This document shows positions 1-7,316 of a DNA stretch of 11,189 nucleotides, piece by piece. Under the pieces are notes generated by a model. The model made no database searches, was not told the origin of the DNA, and worked only from the letters and a program-made list of their open reading frames with translations. The position numbers were made by a program, and so were the translations under genes. Source of the stretch: an uncultured Faecalibacterium sp. (lineage in GTDB: Bacteria; Bacillota; Clostridia; Oscillospirales; Ruminococcaceae); NCBI GenBank assembly GCA_902463235.1, contig CABQER010000025.1, positions 1 to 11,189 on the forward strand, given 5' to 3'. Within the stretch, counting starts at the first letter, position 1; each line of letters begins with the position of its first letter.

Positions 1-139
1 TCAGCACCGCTACGATGATGACGGTGCGGCGGATGCGCCGTGTGCGCACCCGGGCTCGGGCGGCTTCCAGATATTCGACGCGCCCGGCAGAAAGCGGCTC
101 TCCTTCGGCGGAATGTCCGCCGCGGCGAATTTTGCTCAT
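1..139 (-). CDS. Unidentified protein, N-terminal part only (probable membrane-anchored)
   Basis: The first 46 codons of a gene that runs off the left edge. The ATG at 137-139 lies 12 nt after the truA stop, and its ribosome binding site (TAAGGAG, 8 nt before the ATG) overlaps the truA stop codon, so the two genes are almost certainly co-transcribed and coupled. The visible part is a basic, arginine-rich cytoplasmic-type segment (many Arg between residues 28 and 38) followed by TVIIVAVL, which looks like the start of a transmembrane helix. That pattern suggests a type II single-pass or signal-anchored protein with positive-inside topology. I do not recognise the family. The reading frame and start are well supported; the function is unknown. 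Confidence 0.7.
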   Translation of the reverse strand, partial: MSKIRRGGHSAEGEPLSAGRVEYLEAARARVRTRRIRRTVIIVAVL

Positions 140-151
140 GAATGGTTCTCC

Positions 152-901
152 TTACAGATCATACTCCACACACTTCAAAAACAGGCCCTTGGCGGGCAGG
201 GTCGGCCCGGCGCGGCTGCGGTCACGGCTTTCCAGAATGGCGGGAATTTCCGCCGGGTCCAGCCGGCCTGCGCCCGCTTCGCACAAAGTGCCCGCCAGAA
301 TGCGCACCATGTTGTACAGGTAGCCGTCGGCGGTCACTTCAATGTCGATCTCGTCCCCCTTGCGGGTAACATGACAGTCCGTGATGGTGCGCACGGTATC
401 GCCATGGGCTGCAGCGGAAGAGCCCGCCGCGCACAGGGCCAGAAAATCGTGCCTGCCCACGAACTGCTGCGCCGCCGCCTGCATTCTGGCTTCGTCCAGA
501 TGCCGGGGCACCCGGGTGTAATAAGCCGCGTCAAAAGGCGAGTCGATGGGGTGGTTGTGGATGCGGTAGAGATAGGTTTTGGTATGGGCCGCGTACCGGG
601 CATGGAAATCCTCCGGCACCACCTGCGCGTCCAGCACCCGGATGTCCGGCGGCAGATGCTGGTTGAGCGCCAGCGGGAGCTTTGCCGCCGGGATGCGGGT
701 ATCGGCGTGGAAGTTGAGCTTGAAGCCCAGCGCGTGCACCCCTGCATCGGTGCGGCTGCAGCCCTTGATATCGGGGCGGCTGCCCAGCACGGCCTGCAGC
801 GCATCCTGAAAGGTTTGGGCCACGCTGCGGCCATTGGGCTGCACCTGAAAGCCGCAGTAGTTCGTGCCGTCGTAGGCAAGGGTAAGTAAAAAGTTCTGCA
901 T
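152..901 (-). CDS. truA: tRNA pseudouridine(38-40) synthase TruA
   Basis: Converts uridines 38, 39 and 40 in the anticodon arm of many tRNAs to pseudouridine, in the cytoplasm. The 249-aa product matches the family's usual length (about 245-270). The hallmark SRTDAGVHA is present at residues 49-57, with D52 as the expected catalytic nucleophile. The N-terminus (LTLAYDGTNYCGFQ, residues 6-19) and the region around residues 210-225 (DGYLYNMVRILAGTL) are also typical. I chose the ATG at 899-901, since it has GGAAGGAG just upstream and matches the family N-terminus. An in-frame ATG at 943 would add 14 residues encoded by repeat DNA. It lies downstream of ecfA1-ecfA2-ecfT, the conserved Firmicutes order, but 103 nt of repeat separates it from ecfT. 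Confidence 0.96.
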   Translation of the reverse strand: MQNFLLTLAYDGTNYCGFQVQPNGRSVAQTFQDALQAVLGSRPDIKGCSRTDAGVHALGFKLNFHADTRIPAAKLPLALNQHLPPDIRVLDAQVVPEDFHARYAAHTKTYLYRIHNHPIDSPFDAAYYTRVPRHLDEARMQAAAQQFVGRHDFLALCAAGSSAAAHGDTVRTITDCHVTRKGDEIDIEVTADGYLYNMVRILAGTLCEAGAGRLDPAEIPAILESRDRSRAGPTLPAKGLFLKCVEYDL

Positions 902-905
902 GGAA

Positions 906-913
906 CTCCTTCC
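906..913 (-). promoter_or_regulatory. truA ribosome binding site at the edge of a repeat
   Basis: On the minus strand GGAAGGAG lies 4 nt before the truA ATG (899-901). It occupies the position where the other repeat copies carry the terminal GACTGAGAGGG motif. The repeat end therefore appears to have become, or been selected as, the Shine-Dalgarno sequence. The site decides the truA start. Confidence 0.65.
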
Positions 914-1002
914 GTCACGGCTTTGCCGTGCCACCTCCCTCAAAGAGGGAGGCTATAAGGCCCCCTCCTCGAGGGGGCTGTCGCCGAAGGCGACTGGGGG
1001 AG
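914..1002. repeat. Palindromic repeat copy A (truA/ecfT gap), four hairpins in a row
   Basis: Four perfect hairpins, each with a 3-nt loop: CACGGC/GCCGTG (916-921, 925-930), CCTCCCTC/GAGGGAGG (934-941, 945-952), GCCCCCTC/GAGGGGGC (960-967, 971-978) and GTCGCC/GGCGAC (980-985, 989-994). The order matches copies B and C: first hairpin, GCCA-like linker, G/C-rich hairpins, then GTCGCC hairpin. The outer arms are degenerate, with a GGGGGAG end instead of GAGAGGG. It fills the whole gap between truA and ecfT. No U-tract follows the stems on the minus strand, so it is not an obvious terminator. Confidence 0.85.
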
Positions 1003-1004
1003 TT

Positions 1005-1820
1005 TTAAAAATTCGGGAACACCAGCCGGGAGGCAAGGATCACTGCAAAGCAGGCGATGCACACGGCAAGGTCGATATAATCCTGCTTTTCGCAGCGCAG
1101 CACCTTCAGGCGGGTGCGGCCGTCGCCGCCCCGGTAGCAGCGGCATTCCATGGCCATGGCCAGCTCGTCCGCGCGGCGGAAGGCCGAAATGAACAGCGGG
1201 ATGAGCACCGGCACCAGTGCCTTGACCCGGTCGGTCATTTTGCCGGTGTCCAGCTGGGCACCGCGGGCCTTCTGGGCGTTCATAATTTTGTCCGTCTCCT
1301 CAATGAGGGTGGGGATGAACCGCAGGGCAATGCTCATCATCATCGCCAGCTCGTGCACCGGGAAGTGCAGTTTGCCCAAGGGCTTGAGCAGCTGCTCGAT
1401 GGCATCCGTGAGCACGATGGGGCTGGTGGTGTAGGTGAGCAGGCTGGTGCCCGCGATGAGCGCCATGACGCGCACCGCCATCAGCACAGCATAGCGCACA
1501 CCCTCGGCATAAATGGTCAAAAACCAGATGTGCACCAGCGGTTCGCCCTCGCCTGACACAAAGAACAGGTTCAGCACTGCTGTGAAGATCACGATGGGCA
1601 GGATGGGCTTTAAGCTCTTGAGGATCATTTTGCCGGGAATTTTTGCCACCTTGTACATTGCTGCAAGGAACAGAATGGAAAGGGCAAGGCCCAGCGGATT
1701 GGAAGCTGCAAACAGCAGCACGATATAGGCGATGGTCAGCACCAGTTTCAGGCGCGGGTCGAACCGGTGCACCAGGCTGTTGCCCGGGAAGTGCTGGCCA
1801 ATGGTGATATCTCTCAGCAT
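1005..1820 (-). CDS. ecfT: Energy-coupling factor transporter transmembrane protein EcfT
   Basis: The membrane scaffold of an ECF (group II) importer. It joins the two ATPases EcfA1/EcfA2 to interchangeable substrate-binding S components for vitamins or metals. The 271-aa product is rich in hydrophobic segments (about residues 26-56, 70-88, 108-128, 200-213 and 248-266). The cytoplasmic coupling-helix motifs are visible: KARG at 184-187, and a second motif read as ECRC at 225-228 (the usual form is Ala-Arg-Gly) followed by YRGGDGRTRL. The start ATG (1818-1820) overlaps the ecfA2 stop (1814-1816), indicating translational coupling. No S component is encoded in the window, as expected for a shared module whose S genes lie elsewhere. 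Confidence 0.95.
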   Translation of the reverse strand: MLRDITIGQHFPGNSLVHRFDPRLKLVLTIAYIVLLFAASNPLGLALSILFLAAMYKVAKIPGKMILKSLKPILPIVIFTAVLNLFFVSGEGEPLVHIWFLTIYAEGVRYAVLMAVRVMALIAGTSLLTYTTSPIVLTDAIEQLLKPLGKLHFPVHELAMMMSIALRFIPTLIEETDKIMNAQKARGAQLDTGKMTDRVKALVPVLIPLFISAFRRADELAMAMECRCYRGGDGRTRLKVLRCEKQDYIDLAVCIACFAVILASRLVFPNF

Positions 1821-2734
1821 CCGGCAGCGCCTCCTTCCTTCTTTGCTTCCCGCGGGAGCACAAGGCTCTCGCCTGCCTCCCGGCGGCGCTTGGCTTCCAG
1901 GATCATCTTGACCGCATAGGGGATGGTGTACACATCAGCGGGCACATCCACACCCATCTCCCGCAGCTTGAGGAAGATCTTCGTCACCTGCGGCACGGAA
2001 AGCCCCAGCTCCAGCAGCTCCGGAGCGCGGGCAAAGACTTTTTCCACGGTGTCGTACATGGCAATTTTCTTGTTGCTCATCACCAGAACGCGGTTGGCGT
2101 ACTTGGCAATGTCCTCCATGCTGTGGGACACCAGCAGCACAGTGGTGCCGGTCTTTTTGTGGTACTCCTTCACCTCGCTGAGGATGTCGTCCCGTCCCTC
2201 CGGGTCAAGGCCCGCAGCAGGCTCGTCCAGCACCAGAATGCGGGGCTTCATGGCCATAACGCCCGCCACGGCCACCCGGCGCTTCTGGCCGCCGGAAAGC
2301 TCAAAGGGACTGCGCTCCAGCAGGGCCGGGTCAAGGCCGACAAAATCGGCGGCTTCATGCACGCGGCGGTCGATCTCGGCTTCGTCCAGACCCATGTTCT
2401 TGGGGCCGAACGCGATATCTTTATAACAGGTTTCCTCGAACAGCTGGTACTCCGGGTACTGGAACACCAGACCGGTGAGGAAGCGGAAGTCCCGGATCTT
2501 CTCCGGATCTTCCCACAGGTCGCGGCCATCGATATAAATTTTGCCGCTGGTAGGCTTGTTCAGGCCGTTCATGTGGGTAATGAGGGTGCTTTTGCCGGAG
2601 CCGGTGGCCCCGATGATGCCCACAAAGTCGCCCTCTTCCACCGTAAAGCTCACATCGTCCAGCGCAGTGACCGCATTGGGCATGCCGGGGTTGTAGACGT
2701 AGCTCAGATGTTCTACTTTGATGATATCTGCCAT
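1814..2734 (-). CDS. ecfA2: Energy-coupling factor transporter ATPase EcfA2
   Basis: One of the paired cytoplasmic ATPases that power the ECF importer. All ABC motifs are in order in 306 aa: Walker A GATGSGKST at 42-50, Q-loop Q92 in LVFQYPEYQLFEET (89-102), signature LSGGQ at 146-150, Walker B ILVLDEP at 166-172 with catalytic E171, and switch H204. The QLFEET element after the Q-loop and the extra C-terminal region (about residues 230-306) are typical of the EcfA2 type and contact EcfT. It starts 15 nt after the ecfA1 stop, with a GGGGGG sequence as likely ribosome binding site, and overlaps the start of ecfT. The last 20 residues (Glu/Lys/Gly/Ala-rich) are probably disordered. Confidence 0.95.
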   Translation of the reverse strand: MADIIKVEHLSYVYNPGMPNAVTALDDVSFTVEEGDFVGIIGATGSGKSTLITHMNGLNKPTSGKIYIDGRDLWEDPEKIRDFRFLTGLVFQYPEYQLFEETCYKDIAFGPKNMGLDEAEIDRRVHEAADFVGLDPALLERSPFELSGGQKRRVAVAGVMAMKPRILVLDEPAAGLDPEGRDDILSEVKEYHKKTGTTVLLVSHSMEDIAKYANRVLVMSNKKIAMYDTVEKVFARAPELLELGLSVPQVTKIFLKLREMGVDVPADVYTIPYAVKMILEAKRRREAGESLVLPREAKKEGGAAGC

Positions 2735-2749
2735 TTGCGTCTGCCCCCC

Positions 2750-3589
2750 TTACTGCAAAAGCTCGTACAGAGCCTGTGCGCATTCGCCGGTGTCGATGAT
2801 GCCCTCCGGCATCGGGATGCCGGCCTTCACCAGCTCGTCCCGCAGCTCTGCGGCCTGCGGCACATCCAGATGCAGGGAGCGCACCTTCTCGGTCTGGCTG
2901 AACACCTCTTTGGGGGTGCCCTCCATCACCACATGGCCCTTGCTCATCACCAGCACACGGTCTGCCTGCGCAGCTTCCTCCATGTAGTGGGTGATGGACA
3001 CCACGGTGATGCCCATGTTCCTGTTCAGATAGTGGATGGTCTGCATCACCTGCTCACGGCCCCGGGGGTCCAGCATGGCGGTGGCTTCGTCCAAAATCAG
3101 GCAGTCCGGCCGCATGGCAACTACGCCCGCAATGGCGACGCGCTGCTTCTGGCCGCCGGAAAGGTTGTGGGGTGCGCGCTCGCGGTACTCATAGATGCCG
3201 GCCATCTTCATGGAGTCGTCCACGCGGCGGCGCATCTCTTCGGGCGGCACACCGAGGTTTTCCAGTGCAAAGGCAACGTCTTCCTCCACCACGGTGGCAA
3301 CGATCTGGTTGTCCGGGTTCTGGAACACCATGCCCACGGTCTGGCGGATATCATAGATCTTGTCATCGTCTGCGGTGTCCATGCCCTCCACGTAGACCTT
3401 GCCGCTCTCCGGCAGCAGGATGGCGTTGAAGTGCTTTGCCAGCGTGGACTTGCCGCAGCCGTTGGCACCCAGCACGGCCACGAATTCGCCGCGCTTTACT
3501 TCCGTTGAGACACCGTCCAGTGCGTAAATCGGCTGGTCGCTGTCGTAGCGGAATTTCAGATTTTGTGCTGTTAAAATCGTCTCTTCCAT
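2750..3589 (-). CDS. ecfA1: Energy-coupling factor transporter ATPase EcfA1
   Basis: The first ATPase of the ECF module, pairing with EcfA2 on the inner membrane face. With the start at 3587-3589 the protein is 279 aa: Walker A GANGCGKST at 41-49, Q90 in MVFQNPDNQIVATVVEEDVAF (the EcfA1-type Q-loop, 87-107), LSGGQ at 143-147, Walker B CLILDE at 163-168 with E168, and switch H201. An in-frame ATG at 3640 would add 17 residues (MGYSPFQRGAPPERETQ). I reject it because that stretch is encoded by repeat DNA and has no ribosome binding site. The chosen ATG has only a weak one (GAAAGAG, 8 nt away). It heads the tight ecfA1-ecfA2-ecfT unit; a promoter is not obvious in the repeat-filled gap before it. 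Confidence 0.94.
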   Translation of the reverse strand: MEETILTAQNLKFRYDSDQPIYALDGVSTEVKRGEFVAVLGANGCGKSTLAKHFNAILLPESGKVYVEGMDTADDDKIYDIRQTVGMVFQNPDNQIVATVVEEDVAFALENLGVPPEEMRRRVDDSMKMAGIYEYRERAPHNLSGGQKQRVAIAGVVAMRPDCLILDEATAMLDPRGREQVMQTIHYLNRNMGITVVSITHYMEEAAQADRVLVMSKGHVVMEGTPKEVFSQTEKVRSLHLDVPQAAELRDELVKAGIPMPEGIIDTGECAQALYELLQ

Positions 3590-3613
3590 TTGTGTTTCTC
3601 TTTCTGGTGGTGC

Positions 3614-3630
3614 GCCCCTCTGAAAGGGGC
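3614..3630. repeat. Fragment of the palindromic repeat (single hairpin upstream of ecfA1)
   Basis: GCCCCT (3614-3619) pairs with AGGGGC (3625-3630) across a 5-nt loop and is followed by TGTACC. This resembles the third hairpin plus TGTCGCC of copy A (960-985). I read it as a truncated copy of the same repeat family next to full copy B. Confidence 0.5.
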
Positions 3631-3655
3631 TGTACCCCATTCTTGAATCGTATAA

Positions 3656-3831
3656 CCCTCTCAGTCACGGCTGACGCCGTGCCAGATTCCCCTTTTTGTC
3701 ACCTGCGGTGACATCTTCCCCCGGAGCGGGGGAAGTCTTTCCTCTCAGGGAGGGCTTTTAATCATCTTACCGTAAGCTCTTATAAAGCTCCCCCTTTCGG
3801 GGGAGCTGTCGCCGCAAGGCGACTGAGAGGG
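3656..3831. repeat. Palindromic repeat copy B (ecfA1/methyltransferase gap), largest copy
   Basis: Bounded by the perfect inverted arms CCCTCTCAGTC (3656-3666; the last base is shared with hairpin 1) and GACTGAGAGGG (3821-3831). Inside are CACGGC/GCCGTG (3666-3671, 3676-3681), GTCACC/GGTGAC (3698-3703, 3707-3712), CTTCCCCC/GGGGGAAG (3715-3722, 3728-3735), AGCTCCCCC/GGGGGAGCT (3786-3794, 3799-3807) and GTCGCC/GGCGAC (3808-3813, 3818-3823). An internal CCTCTCAGGGAGGG at 3741-3754 suggests a compound of two nested copies. With the fragment at 3614-3630 it makes up nearly all of the 250-nt gap 3590-3839, which holds no gene. Confidence 0.9.
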
Positions 3832-3839
3832 TTCTTTCC

Positions 3840-4715
3840 TTACTCTTCCCAGATGGCGGTTGCGCCGCAGGGCACCACGCCGCCGGTGGCAGAGACCGGC
3901 AGGCCGATCTCGTCGCAGGAGGTCTGCCCGCCAAAGCGAGGCACCAGCGTGGTCTTGAGCATATATTCCATGACCGCCGGGGACAGGCCTGTGGTGTAGC
4001 TGTTCACTGCAAAAAACAGCGGCGTATCGCTCAGCACCTCTTCGCACTGGCTGATGAGGTCGTAGATGCAGTCCTCCAGCTTCCAGATCTCACCGCCGGG
4101 GCCGCGCCCGTAGCTGGGCGGGTCCATGATGATGCCGTCGTAGGTGTTGCCGCGGCGTTTTTCGCGGGCAACGAACTTGGCACAGTCGTCCACCAGCCAG
4201 CGGATGGGCCGGTCGGCAAGGCCGCTTGCCGCAGCATTGTCCTTGCCCCACGCCACGATGCCCTTGGAGGCATCCACATGGCAGACGGTGGCACCTGCCG
4301 CCGCACAGGCCAGCGTGGCACCGCCGGTGTAGCCGAACAGGTTCAGTACCTTTACCGGGCGGCCTGCGGCACGGATCTTTTGGGCGTACCATGCCCAGTT
4401 GACAGCCTGCTCCGGGAACACGCCGGTGTGCTTGAAGCCGGTGGGGCTGACGATGAGGGTGAGCTTATCCTCGCCCTCGCCGCAGCTGATCTTCCACTTT
4501 TCGGGCAGACGGCGCTTGTACTCCCACTCGCCGCCGCCCTGATTGGAGCGGTGATAAACAGCATCTGCCTTTGCCCACAGCGGGCTCTGCTTGGGCGTTT
4601 TCCACACCACCTGCGGGTCCGGGCGGATGAGGATGGTCTCACCCCAGCGCTCCAGACGGTTGCCGTCGGTGGCATCCAGCAGTTCATAGTCTTTCCAGGT
4701 ATCTGCAGGGCGCAT
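3840..4715 (-). CDS. Class I SAM-dependent methyltransferase, RlmI/RlmK-like (probable rRNA methylation)
   Basis: A Rossmann-fold S-adenosylmethionine methyltransferase of 291 aa. The SAM-binding motif I is LNLFGYTGGAT at 124-134, with the acidic residue after strand 2 at D148 (HVDAS) and the D176/D177 pair. Motif IV is MDPPSYGRGPGGE at 197-209. This pattern belongs to the group containing RlmI and the methyltransferase half of RlmKL, which modify 23S rRNA, so an RNA target is the likely job. The exact substrate cannot be read from sequence, and no PUA domain is evident at the N-terminus (residues 1-60), unlike RlmI. GGGAGGA 4 nt before the ATG (4713-4715) is a strong ribosome binding site. 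It begins 29 nt after the glmM stop, so they are probably co-transcribed; a repeat abuts its 3' end. Confidence 0.85.
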   Translation of the reverse strand: MRPADTWKDYELLDATDGNRLERWGETILIRPDPQVVWKTPKQSPLWAKADAVYHRSNQGGGEWEYKRRLPEKWKISCGEGEDKLTLIVSPTGFKHTGVFPEQAVNWAWYAQKIRAAGRPVKVLNLFGYTGGATLACAAAGATVCHVDASKGIVAWGKDNAAASGLADRPIRWLVDDCAKFVAREKRRGNTYDGIIMDPPSYGRGPGGEIWKLEDCIYDLISQCEEVLSDTPLFFAVNSYTTGLSPAVMEYMLKTTLVPRFGGQTSCDEIGLPVSATGGVVPCGATAIWEE

Positions 4716-4744
4716 AGCGTCCTCCCTTCTCTTTTCTCCGTTTC

Positions 4745-6100
4745 TTACTGGCCCAGAATGCGCTTGTTGATCTTATCCACGATGCGGTCGGCGCAGCGGT
4801 GGATGGCGTCCAGATCCTGGCCCTCCACCATCACGCGGATCTTCGGCTCGGTGCCGGACACCCGCACCAGCACGCGGCCCATGCCCATGAGCTTCTGCTG
4901 CTCGTTCTCAATGAAACCGGCCAGCACTTCGTCCTCTTTGTAGGCTTTTTTCTGGGCGGCGTTGGCGGTCACATTCACCAGCACCTGCGGGTACTGGGCG
5001 TAGATGCCGTTCAGCTCGCTCATCTTCTTTCCGCTCTCCGCCAGCAGCTTGAGCAGCTTGCCGGCGGTCAGCTCACCGTCGCCGGTGGTGGCATGGTGCA
5101 GCAGGATGACATGGCCGCTCTGCTCGCCGCCGATGGCAAAGCCGTTCTCGCGCATGTTTTCCAGCACGTAGCGGTCGCCCACGGCGGTCTTTTCGGTGTT
5201 GATGCCCTGCGACTCCATATATTTAATAAAGCCCAGATTGGACATGACCGTGACCACAGCGGTGTCGCCGTCCAGACGGCCTTTTTCCTTCATGGTCATG
5301 GCCAGCAGGGCAATGATCTTGTCGCCGTCCATCTCGTGACCCTTTTCGTCGCAGCCAAGGCAGCGGTCGGCGTCGCCGTCAAATGCGATGCCGCAGTCAA
5401 AACCGCCTTCCACCACGGCCTTTTCCAGATTTTCCAGATGGGTGCTACCCACGCCCCTGTTGATGTTCTGGCCGTCCGGCGCAATGCCGATAAAGGTGCA
5501 GTCTGCGCCCAGACGGGGGAACAGCTTCTGTGCCACAGCAGCCGAAGCGCCGTTTGCACAGTCGATGCAAACCCTCAGGCCGGTCAGGTCGCCGTGGATG
5601 GACTCATACAGGTGATCCACATAGTCCTGCAGGCCGTCATCGCGGCGGTACACACGGCCCACCTCGGCACCGGTCTTCAGCTCAATGCCCGCGCAATTAT
5701 TGTCGATGTAGGCTTCGATCTGGTTCTCCACCTCGTCCGGCAGCTTATAGCCGGTACCGGCAAAGATCTTGATGCCGTTGAACTCCATCGGATTGTGGGA
5801 GGCAGAGATCACAATGCCGGCATCGGCATTGTACTTGCCCACCAGATAGGCCACAGCGGGCGTTGGCAGAACGCCCAGACTTTCCACATCCGCACCCACG
5901 CTGCACAGACCGGCGGTCAGGGCTGCTTCCAGCATATCACCGGACTGGCGGGTGTCCTTGCCGATCAGGATGCGCGGACGGTGGCCGGTGCTGCCGGTGA
6001 GCACCGCAGCAGCGCCGCGGCCGATCTTCATTGCCAGCTCACAGGTCAGGTCTGCGCCTGCAACACCGCGCACACCATCGGTTCCAAAATATTTTCCCAT
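4745..6100 (-). CDS. glmM: Phosphoglucosamine mutase GlmM
   Basis: Interconverts glucosamine-6-phosphate and glucosamine-1-phosphate, the step leading to UDP-GlcNAc for peptidoglycan. The 451-aa protein shows all four active-site loops of the alpha-D-phosphohexomutase superfamily: the phosphoserine loop ISASHNP (98-104, S101), the metal-binding loop DGDADR (241-246), the sugar-binding loop GEQSGH (325-330) and the phosphate-binding loop RVSGTEPKIRVM (413-424). The N-terminus MGKYFGTDGVRG is the standard GlmM start and fixes the ATG at 6098-6100. The likely ribosome binding site is the GTGGGG 7 nt upstream. A candidate promoter lies immediately before it, partly in repeat DNA. It is followed after 29 nt by the methyltransferase gene. 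Confidence 0.97.
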   Translation of the reverse strand: MGKYFGTDGVRGVAGADLTCELAMKIGRGAAAVLTGSTGHRPRILIGKDTRQSGDMLEAALTAGLCSVGADVESLGVLPTPAVAYLVGKYNADAGIVISASHNPMEFNGIKIFAGTGYKLPDEVENQIEAYIDNNCAGIELKTGAEVGRVYRRDDGLQDYVDHLYESIHGDLTGLRVCIDCANGASAAVAQKLFPRLGADCTFIGIAPDGQNINRGVGSTHLENLEKAVVEGGFDCGIAFDGDADRCLGCDEKGHEMDGDKIIALLAMTMKEKGRLDGDTAVVTVMSNLGFIKYMESQGINTEKTAVGDRYVLENMRENGFAIGGEQSGHVILLHHATTGDGELTAGKLLKLLAESGKKMSELNGIYAQYPQVLVNVTANAAQKKAYKEDEVLAGFIENEQQKLMGMGRVLVRVSGTEPKIRVMVEGQDLDAIHRCADRIVDKINKRILGQ

Positions 6101-6112
6101 AATACTACCCCA

Positions 6113-6126
6113 CTTTCTATAGAAAG
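6113..6126. promoter_or_regulatory. Perfect 14-bp palindrome upstream of glmM
   Basis: CTTTCTATAGAAAG reads the same on both strands and sits 13 bp upstream of the glmM ATG, covering the candidate -10 box. It could be an operator, or a chance A/T-rich palindrome. No regulator is visible. Confidence 0.4.
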
Positions 6127-6144
6127 AAGAACCCTCTCAGTCAA
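6116..6144 (-). promoter_or_regulatory. Candidate sigma-A promoter of glmM, -35 inside the repeat
   Basis: On the minus strand TTGACT (6139-6144) and TATAGA (6116-6121) are separated by exactly 17 nt. The -35 box is formed by the junction of the repeat's first hairpin and its GACTGAGAGGG arm. The predicted start site would leave a leader of only about 8-10 nt before the ATG, which weakens the call. Confidence 0.45.
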
Positions 6145-6257
6145 TGCCTTGCGGCATTGCCAGCTCCCCCAAAAGGGGGAGCTTTTTGGCATCTTTTGGT
6201 TTTTCGCTCATGAAGCTCTCCCTCCGGGAGAGCTGGACGCGAAGCGGCCTGAGAGGG
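6132..6257. repeat. Palindromic repeat copy C (glmM/ruvB gap)
   Basis: Arms CCCTCTCAGTC (6132-6142) and CTGAGAGGG (6249-6257). Hairpins are CAATGCC/GGCATTG (6142-6148, 6153-6159), AGCTCCCCC/GGGGGAGCT (6162-6170, 6175-6183) and AGCTCTCCC/GGGAGAGCT (6214-6222, 6226-6234), plus an imperfect GGACGC/GCGGCC (6235-6240, 6244-6249). The first hairpin differs in sequence from copies A and B yet still pairs perfectly. The GGGGGAGCT stem is followed by TTTTT on the plus strand only. The right arm abuts the ruvB stop codon (6258-6260). No gene lies in this 157-nt gap. Confidence 0.9.
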
Positions 6258-7313
6258 TCAGAACAAACTCTGCTGCCCGTTGTCCTCGGGCGCAGCGGCC
6301 TCCGGCGCTTTCAAGCCCAGATGTTCGTAGGCCAGCCGCGTTGCGCAGCGGCCCCGGGGCGTCCGGGTCAGAAAGCCCATCTGCATCAGATACGGCTCAC
6401 ACAGGTCTTCCAGCGTGACGGATTCCTCGCCGAGGGCCGCCGCCAGCGTTTCCAGACCCACCGGGCCGCCGTTGTACATTTCAATGATCGCACGCAGCAT
6501 ACTGCGGTCCAGTTCGTCCAGACCCAGTGCGTCCACGTCCATCCGCTTGAGGCCCATCAGGGCCACATCCCGGTCAATGATGCCGTCGCCCAGCACGGTG
6601 GCAAAGTCGCGGATGCGCTTCAAAAAGCGGTTTGCCACGCGGGGCGTGCCGCGGCTGCGCTTGGCCAGCTCGTAAGCACCTTCCGGCGTGATGGGCTGGT
6701 CGAGGATGCCTGCCGAGCGCTGGATGATCTTGCTCAGTTCATCCGGGCTGTACAGCTCCAGCTTGAGCAGCACGCCAAAGCGGTCGCGCAGGGGGCCGGT
6801 GATCTGGCCTGCACGGGTGGTGGCACCCACCAGCGTGAACCGCGGCAGGTTGATGCGGATGCTCTGGGCGCTGGGGCCTTTGCCGATCATGATATCCAGC
6901 GCATAGTCTTCCAGCGCCGGATACAGCACCTCTTCCACCTGACGGGACAGGCGGTGGATCTCGTCGATGAACAGTACATCGCCCTCCTGCAGATTGGTGA
7001 GCAGGGCAGCAAGGTCGCCGGGCTTTTCAATGGCCGGGCCGCTGGTAATACGGATCTGTACGCCCATTTCGTTGGCAATGATGCCTGCCAGTGTGGTCTT
7101 GCCAAGGCCCGGCGGGCCGTAGAGCAGGATGTGGTCCATCGGTTCGCCGCGCCGCTTGGCAGCTTCCAAGTAAATTTTCAGGTTCTGCTTGACCTTTTCC
7201 TGCCCGATATAGTCTTCCAGATGCTGCGGGCGGAGGTTGTTTTCCTCGCTGTCCGCCGCCGTCATGCCGGGCTGCATCATTTTTGCGCCGTACAGCGCAG
7301 TTTCGTCCTGCAT
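6258..7313 (-). CDS. ruvB: Holliday junction branch migration ATPase RuvB
   Basis: The AAA+ motor of RuvABC that drives branch migration of recombination intermediates. The 351-aa length is normal. Walker A GPPGLGKTT is at 66-74, Walker B LFIDEIHR at 114-121, sensor 1 region VGATTRAG at 162-169 and RDRFG at 176-180, which carries the expected arginine finger. The C-terminal winged-helix domain (about 265-337) ends in the typical FLTRTPRGR (318-326 region) and AYEHLG. The start ATG (7311-7313) is 3 nt after the ruvA stop, with AGGAGG encoded in the last ruvA codons, so translation is coupled to ruvA. Its stop TGA directly adjoins the arm of repeat copy C. Confidence 0.98.
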   Translation of the reverse strand: MQDETALYGAKMMQPGMTAADSEENNLRPQHLEDYIGQEKVKQNLKIYLEAAKRRGEPMDHILLYGPPGLGKTTLAGIIANEMGVQIRITSGPAIEKPGDLAALLTNLQEGDVLFIDEIHRLSRQVEEVLYPALEDYALDIMIGKGPSAQSIRINLPRFTLVGATTRAGQITGPLRDRFGVLLKLELYSPDELSKIIQRSAGILDQPITPEGAYELAKRSRGTPRVANRFLKRIRDFATVLGDGIIDRDVALMGLKRMDVDALGLDELDRSMLRAIIEMYNGGPVGLETLAAALGEESVTLEDLCEPYLMQMGFLTRTPRGRCATRLAYEHLGLKAPEAAAPEDNGQQSLF

Positions 7314-7316
7314 TCT

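Noticed and set aside
902..943. Upstream ATG extension of truA (14 residues)
   Set aside because: Lies in the repeat hairpins; the ATG at 901 has its own strong ribosome binding site and matches the family start.
914..1002. CRISPR array from the regularly spaced hairpins
   Set aside because: The hairpins differ from each other, have no constant repeat or spacer length, and recur as intergenic units elsewhere; no cas genes are present.
3590..3640. Upstream ATG extension of ecfA1 (17 residues)
   Set aside because: Encoded by repeat-derived DNA, no ribosome binding site, and absent from the normal family N-terminus.
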